A DNA stretch of 11,422 bases, from positions 1-11,422 of the forward strand of contig JAJYZN010000083.1 of NCBI GenBank assembly GCA_021799915.1, given 5' to 3'. Made by a program: the position numbers and the translations under genes. Below are positions 1-6,349 of this stretch, piece by piece. Origin of the DNA: Actinomycetes bacterium. GTDB taxonomy: Bacteria; Actinomycetota; Acidimicrobiia; Acidimicrobiales; RAAP-2. The notes under the pieces were generated by a model, which saw only the letters and a program-made list of their open reading frames with translations, searched no databases and was not told the origin of the DNA. Position 1 is the stretch's first letter. Each line of letters begins with the position of its first letter.

Positions 1-34
1 GCCCCGGTCCACGGGACAGCGCTTCCCATCTGCG

Positions 35-110
35 TGGCGCCCCCGGCAGGACTCGAACCTGCGACGCACGGTTTAGGAAACCGACGCTCTATCCTCTGAG
101 CTACGGGGGC
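35..110 (-). tRNA. tRNA-Arg, anticodon CCT
   Basis: The minus strand folds as a complete cloverleaf. The acceptor stem is GCCCCCG/CGGGGGC, the D arm is GCTC/GAGC, and the T arm is GCAGG-TTCGAGT-CCTGC. The anticodon loop TTCCTAA reads CCT, from the AGG at 75-77 on the plus strand, so the tRNA decodes AGG (Arg). The body is 73 nt (38-110) and a CCA tail is encoded at 37-35. The outermost anticodon-stem pair is a T-T mismatch; the other four pairs are sound. The reading frame of the upstream methyltransferase ends inside this gene on the same strand, which is unusual. Confidence 0.96.
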
Positions 111-987
111 AGGGAACTGGAAGGGCCGGCAACGGGCACTGCGCTGCACGAGCCCGCGCTCTTCCGGCACCTCGGCCATCGTAGATCGAAGGAACGTGCA
201 GCGCGGATGTCTTCTGCACCGTCGGCCGGGGCGTCGCCTTTCGCAGCCACCGTTGCCGTCCGGTGCGGCCCGACGACGCGGTGCGACCCGACGACGCGGT
301 GCGGCCCGACGACGCGGTGCGACCCGACGACGCGGTGCGACCCGACGACGCGGTGCGGGCCGCGACGAACCACTCCCCCTCGAACAGCACCTTGCCGTCG
401 ATCTCCCCGGCCAACTGGTCGGCGGTGAAGTACCGCTTGTACACCTGGTGGTGCGACCCGTCGTTCAGGACGCGCTTCTGCCACTGCTCGGGGTCGATCC
501 CCGGTCGGCGAGCGGAGTCGACCACGACCAGCTCGGTCGCGACGCGCCGCGCCTCGGTGAGGAACATCCGACGCTCGTCGCTCGGCAGGTGGCCATAGAA
601 GTGACCGGTGAACACCCGACCGAACGAGCGGTCGACGACGGGCAGGTGGAGCGCATCGCCGACGACGGCCAGCCCGCGAGGCAGGCGGGACCGCGCGATC
701 GCGACCATCGAGGGGCTCCGATCGATCCCGACGACGAACCCTTCAAGGTGCCTGGTCAGAAAACCAGTGCCACAGGCCACGTCGAGGGTGCTGAAGGCCG
801 GCAGGCCACCGACCAGCCCCACCAACTCTGCGACCTCGTCCTGCCAGCCGGGTCGTTCCCGGAGCGCGAACAATCCCTCGCCGCTATACCAATCATCGTA
901 CTCGGCGGCTCGCTGTTCGTAGTAGGCGGCCGTCGCCGCGTCGGTCGCGAAGGCTGGTTTCGGAGGCATGTCGGGCGCAATCTCCAT
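73..987 (-). CDS. Class I SAM-dependent methyltransferase with repeat-extended C-terminus
   Basis: This is a soluble methyltransferase of the methyltransf_11/25 type; the substrate is unknown. Motif I, LDVACGTG, lies at residues 68-75. The acidic end of beta2 is GIDRSP (87-92), followed by GDALHLP (110-116). The recognisable fold ends near residue 210 (FEGEWFVAA), giving a normal core of about 210 residues. After that the frame enters five RTASSG repeats (about 213-243) and then a basic, low-complexity tail with no recognisable domain, to residue 304. The stop codon lies within tRNA-Arg. I infer that the original stop, near 360, was lost when the repeat expanded. Two starts are possible: ATG at 987, or ATG at 969, which has a GGAG about 12 nt upstream. 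The core family call is firm; the tail may not be a functional part of the protein. Confidence 0.85.
   Translation of the reverse strand: MEIAPDMPPKPAFATDAATAAYYEQRAAEYDDWYSGEGLFALRERPGWQDEVAELVGLVGGLPAFSTLDVACGTGFLTRHLEGFVVGIDRSPSMVAIARSRLPRGLAVVGDALHLPVVDRSFGRVFTGHFYGHLPSDERRMFLTEARRVATELVVVDSARRPGIDPEQWQKRVLNDGSHHQVYKRYFTADQLAGEIDGKVLFEGEWFVAARTASSGRTASSGRTASSGRTASSGRTASSGRTGRQRWLRKATPRPTVQKTSALHVPSIYDGRGAGRARARAAQCPLPALPVPCPRSSEDRASVS
261..360. repeat. 18-bp tandem repeat, five full copies plus a partial sixth
   Basis: The unit is CGGTGCRCCCGACGACG-like, 18 bp, with full copies at 261-278, 279-296, 297-314, 315-332 and 333-350 and a partial copy at 351-360. The copies differ only at the eighth base, in the order G, A, G, A, A, which suggests growth partly by 36-bp duplication. 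In the minus-strand methyltransferase frame each copy encodes RTASSG. Because 18 is a multiple of three, copy-number changes would keep the frame. None of the copies contains a stop codon in that frame. Confidence 0.95.
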
Positions 988-1035
988 CCTCGCGCCGAGA
1001 CCCGGTCGGAGGCGCGGGACGCGATCGGTCTCGAC

Positions 1036-1041
1036 ACGCTA
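1036..1041 (-). promoter_or_regulatory. Possible -10 element for the methyltransferase
   Basis: TAGCGT read on the minus strand matches the actinobacterial TANNNT pattern and lies about 50 bases before the ATG at 987, in the 130-bp gap after the SRPBCC gene. No recognisable -35 is visible. This is a pattern match only. Confidence 0.25.
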
Positions 1042-1117
1042 TCCGCCGTGCCTTCCGAACGCGAGCGATCGCCCCGTGGCGAGCCGGCGCAGCGCACCGG
1101 CCCTCCGCCAGATGCGA

Positions 1118-1612
1118 TCAGCCGGCAGCACCTTGGTGACGTTCGTGCAGGCGCCGCAGCATCGCACGGAGCGAAGCCTCGATCAGGCGATCGTTGTCCT
1201 TGGAGATGAACCGGTGCACCCGCCGCTCGAGGACGAGGCGGGAGATCGGGTTGAACGCCTCGTAGGTCTCACGGAACGCGACCTTGGTGTGTCCTTCGTC
1301 CACCGGCTCCAGCCGGGTCCACCCCGTCGCCCTGGACCACAGGGGCTTGCCGATGGCGTCGTAGCGCCACGACACCGGGTGGACGGCCTCGGTGATCCAC
1401 TCCCAGGACTGCCCACGTCCGTGCGACAGCAGGTAGCGGGGCACCGGGAACCGGCAGTGGCGCACCAGGCCGTTGCCGGTCTCGTCTCCGGGGTGGAGGA
1501 CGTCGATCGACACCGTGTCGGTGGTCACCCCTCGCCGCATCGGGCGCCACATGACCTCCCACACCTCTTCGGCCGTCCCCTCCACCACGAAGTCGAAGCT
1601 GTGGTCCTGCAT
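1118..1612 (-). CDS. SRPBCC-family protein (polyketide cyclase/START-like)
   Basis: This 164-residue protein fits the SRPBCC (Bet v 1-like helix-grip) fold, which binds hydrophobic ligands in a cavity. It opens with the typical beta1 and helix, HSFDFVVEGTAEEVWEVMW (residues 4-22). Alternating strands follow, including the SWEWITEAVHP and GWTRLEPVDEGHTKVAF segments. It ends in a long basic amphipathic helix, from about residue 128. No catalytic residues can be assigned, so ligand and reaction are unknown. The start is well supported: GGGGAGG (1617-1623) sits 4 nt before the ATG. It is divergent from the nitroreductase and lies 130 bp upstream of the methyltransferase on the same strand, which is rather far for a tight operon. 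The length is normal for the family. Confidence 0.8.
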   Translation of the reverse strand: MQDHSFDFVVEGTAEEVWEVMWRPMRRGVTTDTVSIDVLHPGDETGNGLVRHCRFPVPRYLLSHGRGQSWEWITEAVHPVSWRYDAIGKPLWSRATGWTRLEPVDEGHTKVAFRETYEAFNPISRLVLERRVHRFISKDNDRLIEASLRAMLRRLHERHQGAAG

Positions 1613-1655
1613 CGAGCCTCCCCACGACCGGCACCGCGGCGGGTCGCCGTGGACG

Positions 1656-1661
1656 ATGCTA
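1656..1661 (-). promoter_or_regulatory. Possible -10 element for the SRPBCC gene
   Basis: TAGCAT on the minus strand would place a transcript start near 1649. That leaves a leader of about 37 nt containing the strong Shine-Dalgarno sequence of the SRPBCC gene. On the other strand, TATGGT at 1685-1690 could serve the divergent nitroreductase. No -35 consensus is visible for either. Confidence 0.3.
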
Positions 1662-1719
1662 AGCCACCAGCCACCGGACCGGGCTATGGTCGAGCACCGA
1701 ACCGACGACTGCGTCTCTT

Positions 1720-2346
1720 GTGAGCACCGACAACCACCAGCCTGGCCGCGAGCCCCGCTTCTTCGACGTCGCCCTCGCGCAGCGAGCCGTCCGGGAGTTC
1801 TCCGACCGCCCCGTCACCGACCAGCAGGTCGAGGCGTGCCTCCAGGCCGCGACCCATGCGCCCAGCGCCGAGAACCGCCAGCCGTGGATCTTCGTCGTCG
1901 TGCGCGACGCCTCCCTCCGGGGCGCACTGGCCGAGCTCACCCGACGGGCCTGGCTCGACGGTGCGAGGGAGCACTCGGTCGGGAGGCTCCCCGAACGCCT
2001 CCTCGACGAGGTCGACCGGGGAGCGCGGAGCGGGATCGGGACCGCTCCGGTGATCGTGGTGGCCTGCGGCGACACCGGCCTGGGGCTGGAGCAGACCCTC
2101 GCCGCCTCTGTCTACCCCGCCGTCCAGAACGTGCTCCTGGCGGCCGGTGCCCTCGGCCTCGGTTCCGCGATGACCACGCTGGCCACCCGCTACCCAGACG
2201 AGCTGCGCCACCTGCTGGGGCTCCCGCCCACGGCGCGCCCGATGGCGGTCGTTCCCATCGGCTGGCCCAAGCGCCCTCCGGGCCCACCCCGCCGCCTCCC
2301 CCTCGCCGATCGGGTGCACCGGGATCAGTACGGCCATCCCTGGTAG
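1720..2346 (+). CDS. Nitroreductase-family flavoprotein
   Basis: This 208-residue protein belongs to the nitroreductase superfamily, FMN-dependent oxidoreductases that usually work as dimers. The N-terminal flavin-binding segment RAVREFSDRPV lies at about residues 22-32, followed by the characteristic APSAENRQPW (about 47-56). The second conserved block, AVQNVLLAAGALGLGSAMTT, lies at about 133-152 and contributes to the FMN site and dimer core. The C-terminal PIGWPKRPPGPPRR segment is a typical family ending. The substrate cannot be told from sequence; many relatives act on unnatural nitro compounds, enones or halogenated phenols. The GTG start is chosen because it opens just before the conserved domain, but it has no clear Shine-Dalgarno sequence. 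The amidohydrolase follows 133 bp downstream on the same strand. Confidence 0.88.
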   Translation: MSTDNHQPGREPRFFDVALAQRAVREFSDRPVTDQQVEACLQAATHAPSAENRQPWIFVVVRDASLRGALAELTRRAWLDGAREHSVGRLPERLLDEVDRGARSGIGTAPVIVVACGDTGLGLEQTLAASVYPAVQNVLLAAGALGLGSAMTTLATRYPDELRHLLGLPPTARPMAVVPIGWPKRPPGPPRRLPLADRVHRDQYGHPW

Positions 2347-2420
2347 GTCGGGTTGGTCACCCCGACGCCGATGCAAGCTGCCGGTGGAGCTCGGCCCGGA
2401 TCGGACGCAGCCCACCCCGG

Positions 2421-2426
2421 TAGCCT
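2421..2426 (+). promoter_or_regulatory. Possible -10 element for the amidohydrolase
   Basis: TAGCCT has the same sequence as the two divergent -10 elements near 10.1 kb. It would start transcription near 2433, giving a leader of about 47 nt that contains the GGAGG at 2468-2472. No clear -35 is seen. Confidence 0.3.
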
Positions 2427-2467
2427 TGAGGACGGCGATCGGTGCGCGCCGGGTGTCCGGTCGCCTC

Positions 2468-2472
2468 GGAGG
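2468..2472 (+). promoter_or_regulatory. Shine-Dalgarno sequence deciding a TTG start
   Basis: GGAGG lies 7 nt before the in-frame TTG at 2480. The more upstream in-frame GTG at 2384 and the downstream GTG at 2513 lack a comparable site. The TTG is therefore the best-supported start of the amidohydrolase. Confidence 0.55.
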
Positions 2473-2479
2473 TGGTGCG

Positions 2480-3874
2480 TTGGTCCAGGCTCGCAGGAGC
2501 ACCGGGCAGGCAGTGGAGCCGGGTCCGTCACGTCCCTACGTGGTGGTGTCCGCCGATGCCCATGCCGCGCCCGACGATCTGGCCCACTTCCTCTCGTACG
2601 TCGACCCGGCGCAGCGTGAGGCGGTGGCCGCGTTCGGCGACCTCTCGTCGCTCGCGATCTCGATGTTCGGGGGTGTGGACCCGGGCGAGACCGACGAGGA
2701 GGACCCCGTCCGGGCCGTCGCAATCCGGCGGCTGGCCGGCATGGGAGTCGACACCGCGGCGGCCGCCGAATGGCTCGCCGCGTACAGCAGCGACTGGGTG
2801 GTGCCCGGGGACGGGAACGGTCGCCGGCTCGCTGTGTTGGAAGACCAAGGCGTCCATGCCGAGGTGGTCTTCCCCGGGCCGGTCCTGGCGGGAGGGATCT
2901 CGCCGGCCATGTACCTGGGTGGCCACGCGTCCACCGGCCTGGATGCGGTCTGGCCCGCGCTGCACGCCTACGACCGCTGGCTGGCCGACTTCTGCGCCGC
3001 CGCGCCGGGGCGCCGGGCTGGCGTGCTCCCGATCGACTTGCACGATCTTGACCGGGCGATCGACGAGATGACGTGGGCCCGCGAGCAGGGGATCTTCGGG
3101 GGGATCATGTTGCCGGCCATGTCGGTGCGCTCGGGGCTGCCCGGGTACGCCGATGCCTACTACGAGCGGCTTTGGAGTGCGTGCGAGGACTTGGGGATGG
3201 TGGTGAACCTCCACACCGGCGCCTCGGGGTCGGCCACCGACACCAAGTTCCTCTACGACGACGAGCACGGTGGGATGCTCGGGCTCTTCGAGGTATTCGT
3301 CTTCACCCGGCGGCCCCTGTGGTTCATGATCTTCGGCGGCGTGTTCGACCGCCACCCGGACCTCAAGGTCGCCGTCACGGAGAACGGCGTGCAATGGCTG
3401 CCGTCGCTCGTGCGCGACATGGAGTCGTTCTTCGACACCCACGGCGGCGCACCGATCCGCTCGTACCTTCGCCTCCGACCCGGTGAGTACGTCGAACGCA
3501 ACGTCTGGCTGGGAGGCTCGCTCATGAAGCGCTACGAAGCCGAGATGCGAGACGAGATCGGCGTCGGCCGGATCATGTGGGGATCGGACTACCCGCATCT
3601 CGAGGGTGCCGCTCCGGTCCATCGGCTCGTGCTCCAGCACGTCTTCGGCGGGCTGCCCGAAGACGACGTACGGGCGATGCTGGGCTCGAACGCCGTGGAG
3701 CTTTACGGTTTCGACGGTGCCAAGCTCCAGGCCGTCGCCGATCGGGTGGGCCCCACCGTCGCCGACCTGGCCGAACCGATCGGTGTGGACGACATCCCCA
3801 AGACGTTCAGCTGGAGCCTGGCCCGGCCGGTGCCGCTCGCCGTCGCTGCCGGTGGCGAGGACCGCAGCACGTAG
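2480..3874 (+). CDS. Amidohydrolase 2-family metal-dependent hydrolase/decarboxylase
   Basis: This 464-residue protein fits the Amidohydro_2 TIM-barrel family, which includes hydrolases and non-oxidative decarboxylases such as ACMSD relatives. The N-terminal metal motif is SADAHA, giving Asp26-x-His28. Further conserved stations are NLHTG (His245), FDRHPDLKV (His292) followed by TENG, and WGSDYPH (Asp370, His373). The DxH form in place of HxH is common in the long, mycobacterial-type members. The frame is open from 2384, but that would add 32 residues outside the domain. I chose TTG at 2480 because of its Shine-Dalgarno sequence; GTG at 2513 is the alternative. The gene converges on the lipoprotein gene with only 34 bp between their stops and no clear terminator. 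The substrate is unknown. Confidence 0.87.
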   Translation: MVQARRSTGQAVEPGPSRPYVVVSADAHAAPDDLAHFLSYVDPAQREAVAAFGDLSSLAISMFGGVDPGETDEEDPVRAVAIRRLAGMGVDTAAAAEWLAAYSSDWVVPGDGNGRRLAVLEDQGVHAEVVFPGPVLAGGISPAMYLGGHASTGLDAVWPALHAYDRWLADFCAAAPGRRAGVLPIDLHDLDRAIDEMTWAREQGIFGGIMLPAMSVRSGLPGYADAYYERLWSACEDLGMVVNLHTGASGSATDTKFLYDDEHGGMLGLFEVFVFTRRPLWFMIFGGVFDRHPDLKVAVTENGVQWLPSLVRDMESFFDTHGGAPIRSYLRLRPGEYVERNVWLGGSLMKRYEAEMRDEIGVGRIMWGSDYPHLEGAAPVHRLVLQHVFGGLPEDDVRAMLGSNAVELYGFDGAKLQAVADRVGPTVADLAEPIGVDDIPKTFSWSLARPVPLAVAAGGEDRST

Positions 3875-3908
3875 GACGCATTGCGATCTCCCGCCGGCGA
3901 GTTGCGGA

Positions 3909-6104
3909 TCACGGGGTCGGATGGGGCAGGTGCACCGCGCTCGTGACGGTCGTCCGGCACGGCTTGCTGCCGCAGACGTCGGGGACTGATCCGGTCGCGA
4001 GGAACGTCGTGAGCTGGCGCTGTGCGGCCGGGATGCTCCGGGGAATGAAGTCGTGGGGATCGATACCCGCCGTCGGAGGTTCGTTCGTGAGAGGGGGTGG
4101 CGGGGTGTGCGGGTCCTCCCAGACGTAGAGGGTGGCCGGAGCCGTGCTCGTAGTCGGCGCCGATGCCAACCCGTAGAAGGGGTCGCCGGACACGAGGCCG
4201 GAGGGGAGCGCCGGCCGGTGGACGACCGCGCCCAGCGTGCGCGCCTCGATCTCGGTGGTGAAGTTGGAGACCTGGTGGTCCCCGAACGCCATCTGCAGCA
4301 GCACCTGGTGCGCAGGCGTCCCGGGCAGCGGGTGGGTGGTGAGCTGCTCGACGTACCCGTCAGTCTCGCCCCGGTCGAACAGCATCTGGAGGAGGTCCAA
4401 GATGAGCTCCTGTGTCTGCTCGTTCGGATAGCTCTTGTCGAAGAACGGGTAGAGAGGCACGAAATCGACGCTGCGGGGCAGCAGCAGCGAGTAGTTCATC
4501 GAGGGCACCCCCAGCACTGCCCGGCGCCATTCGGTGGAGATCGCCGTCACCGCTCCACCGATCAGGCTGCCTTCGCTGTTGCCGTAGTAGGTCAAGGGCA
4601 GCGAGGTGTCGATCATCGAGACCGGCTTGGGCCCCCCCGAGCGAAACGCCGCGTTCGCCGCGAACCCCTTCGCGCTGGCAAGCAGGCGCCCCAGGTAGAG
4701 ATCGTCGATCATGGCTTGCATCAGGTGGTCGGGGAGCGAAGGGAACGCGGACAAGTTCGCAAACAGCCCGGCGTCGGCGATCTCGTCGTTCCCGTCGAGG
4801 CCCAGGGTGTTGGTCGAGCACAGCACCTGCCGGTAGGCGTCGGCTCCGTCTCGGACGCCGACCGCGTCCATCTGTGTGTCGAGCGAGAACAGTCCCTTGC
4901 CGTAGAGGACGGGGCGACCGGGCGTCACCTTGTGGCCGGGTGCACCGGGGTCGGCGTCGACCGAGCGCGGGATGAGGCAGGAGAACGACGCGTCCTCGAC
5001 GTTGCCCGGAACCGGTTTGGGCAGCCCGTTCGGCCCCAGGTTGAGGGTATCGGACTGGTCGCCGCTCGGCCCGTTCAAGAAGTCCGGCACGTCGAAGGTG
5101 CCGACCACCTGGCGGGCGATGGTCCGTCCACCTGTGGCCGACGATGACAGATCGTTCACTTTGGTCACGGTGTAGCTGGGCACGCCCGACCCCAGCTCGG
5201 ACATGGCGGCGTCCCGCATCGCCAGCACCGGGCCGGTGAGGCTGGACCTGCTGATGACGGTGAAGTCCCAGGCCAGGTACAGACCCCTGGTGGTCACGCC
5301 GGCATCTCGGCGGAGCATCGCCAGGAGCCGACGCTCGTGGGAGGCCAGGACCGCGCCGTCCGCGCCCGCCGGCGTCGTGCCGGCGAGCACCTGTGCGAAC
5401 TCCCCGGAGGCGGTGATCGGCGTGCCGGTTGCGGTCCGCAGGTTCCTCAGCGCCACCACGATGCGGTTTCCTTCGGGGAGGTCTGCTGCCGGGTGGACCA
5501 TGAGCAGGGGAGGCGCTGTCGCGGGGCTCCTCACGTCGACTTCGCCCCACCACGCCAGCCGGCGTCCGGTCGTCGCGTCGAGGAGGACCACCGGAGAGCC
5601 TGCGGCGAGCGACCCGGCAATGTGGTACTGGTTGACGATCTTCGAAGCGGTCAGATCGAGACCTGGAACCTGCACTTCGATGGTCGACCCCGGCGAGAAC
5701 CCGTCGTTGGCGTTCCATGTCGTCGGGTCGATGTGGACGCCGCTGACGTTGGAGGGCATCGCGTCCAAGGGGAAGTCGATCCGTCGTCCAGAGGCCGTGC
5801 TCGGGTCCGGGACGCTGTAGTAGTCGCTCGGGAACGGCAGCATGCAGCTCTGCCCTCCGAGCGGGTTGCACACCGGTGCACCCGGCACGCCGACACCCCA
5901 GTCCGTGCCGGTGTGGCTCGCGAGGAGCGGGTGTGCGGGAACGGGCGACTCGAGCGGCTGGGGCGGGAGGGAGGAATGGGCCGTCGAGCTCGTCGACGTG
6001 CCGCAGGCAGCCAGCGCGACCGCGGCCGTCATCGTGGCCACGAGCACGGACGCGGCCGGCCGCCACCGCGCGACCGCTCGGTGACCGGACCGTGACCACA
6101 GCAT
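3909..6104 (-). CDS. Secreted lipoprotein with alpha/beta-hydrolase-like catalytic set
   Basis: This 731-residue protein begins with a lipoprotein signal. It has a basic n-region (RSGHRAVARWR), a hydrophobic stretch and the lipobox LAAC with Cys34, followed by a Ser/Thr/Pro-rich linker. It is therefore probably anchored on the outer face of the membrane. The C-terminal third carries a nucleophile elbow, YGNSEGS (Ser510 in GxSxG). It is followed by GDHQV (Asp609) and DPHDFIPRS (His684), which together could form a Ser-Asp-His triad. The N-terminal 450 residues look beta-rich and are not recognised. ATG at 6104 is preferred over frame extensions to 6311, because it yields the signal peptide and lies 6 nt after a TACCAT -10 element, implying a leaderless mRNA. 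Esterase, lipase or peptidase activity are all possible. Confidence 0.72.
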   Translation of the reverse strand: MLWSRSGHRAVARWRPAASVLVATMTAAVALAACGTSTSSTAHSSLPPQPLESPVPAHPLLASHTGTDWGVGVPGAPVCNPLGGQSCMLPFPSDYYSVPDPSTASGRRIDFPLDAMPSNVSGVHIDPTTWNANDGFSPGSTIEVQVPGLDLTASKIVNQYHIAGSLAAGSPVVLLDATTGRRLAWWGEVDVRSPATAPPLLMVHPAADLPEGNRIVVALRNLRTATGTPITASGEFAQVLAGTTPAGADGAVLASHERRLLAMLRRDAGVTTRGLYLAWDFTVISRSSLTGPVLAMRDAAMSELGSGVPSYTVTKVNDLSSSATGGRTIARQVVGTFDVPDFLNGPSGDQSDTLNLGPNGLPKPVPGNVEDASFSCLIPRSVDADPGAPGHKVTPGRPVLYGKGLFSLDTQMDAVGVRDGADAYRQVLCSTNTLGLDGNDEIADAGLFANLSAFPSLPDHLMQAMIDDLYLGRLLASAKGFAANAAFRSGGPKPVSMIDTSLPLTYYGNSEGSLIGGAVTAISTEWRRAVLGVPSMNYSLLLPRSVDFVPLYPFFDKSYPNEQTQELILDLLQMLFDRGETDGYVEQLTTHPLPGTPAHQVLLQMAFGDHQVSNFTTEIEARTLGAVVHRPALPSGLVSGDPFYGLASAPTTSTAPATLYVWEDPHTPPPPLTNEPPTAGIDPHDFIPRSIPAAQRQLTTFLATGSVPDVCGSKPCRTTVTSAVHLPHPTP

Positions 6105-6110
6105 GAAGCG

Positions 6111-6116
6111 ATGGTA
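6111..6116 (-). promoter_or_regulatory. -10 element for the leaderless lipoprotein gene
   Basis: TACCAT on the minus strand is separated from the ATG at 6104 by exactly 6 bases. This places transcription initiation at or next to the start codon. No Shine-Dalgarno sequence is present, which fits a leaderless transcript. The same arrangement occurs at three other genes in the window. Confidence 0.5.
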
Positions 6117-6338
6117 CCCATTCCGTCGCCCACGCGTGCCGCACGCGAGAGGGCCCGACTGTGGCGTGGCATGATTGGGGCGCATGGATCCGAGACGTGC
6201 GGCGCGGCGCCGGTGGACGGTGGCGGAGCGCGGTGGTGCCGGGTGATGGCCCCGAGCCTGCGACCGGCGTGCTCTCTGGCCCACGCACTGCTGCACCCTG
6301 ACGACCCCCAAAGGACCGGGTGCGAGCTACCCCGACGA

Positions 6339-6344
6339 GAGGAG
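6339..6344 (+). promoter_or_regulatory. Shine-Dalgarno sequence of ahcY
   Basis: GAGGAG lies 5 nt before the ATG at 6350. It fixes this start over the in-frame extension to 6320, which has no comparable site. Confidence 0.75.
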
Positions 6345-6349
6345 CCGAA

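Larger units (their letters stand above)
6105..6349. other. Divergent intergenic region and long ahcY leader
   Basis: This 245-bp region separates the lipoprotein gene from ahcY. A possible plus-strand -10, CATGAT (6170-6175), would give ahcY a leader of about 165 nt. The leader holds two short chained frames: ATG at 6184 (20 codons, stop TGA 6244-6246) and ATG at 6246 (35 codons, stop overlapping the ahcY start as ATGA). Neither has clear coding signs. The segment 6230-6251 resembles the 3' strand of a SAM-IV riboswitch core, but the essential partner strand is absent. Confidence 0.3.

Noticed and set aside
196..1209. A 337-residue plus-strand frame opposite the methyltransferase
   Set aside because: It has no recognisable domain, and the antisense frame carries clear methyltransferase motifs; the repeats merely remove stops from all frames.
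1118..2346. A catabolic cluster of the SRPBCC protein, nitroreductase and amidohydrolase
   Set aside because: The genes are divergent or separated by more than 100 bp, and nothing in the sequences points to a shared substrate.
3875..3908. A terminator between the convergent amidohydrolase and lipoprotein genes
   Set aside because: The CTCCCGCCGGCGAG segment pairs imperfectly and no T tract follows on either strand.
6168..6251. A true SAM-IV or SAH riboswitch before ahcY
   Set aside because: The 3' strand and the outer GGCATGA look similar to SAM-IV, but the invariant GGCAACC-type strand is replaced by GGCGCC. The 5' match also overlaps the likely -10. The SAH riboswitch core (GAGGAGCGCTGC with CAGGCTCG) is not present either. 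Kept only as a tentative finding.
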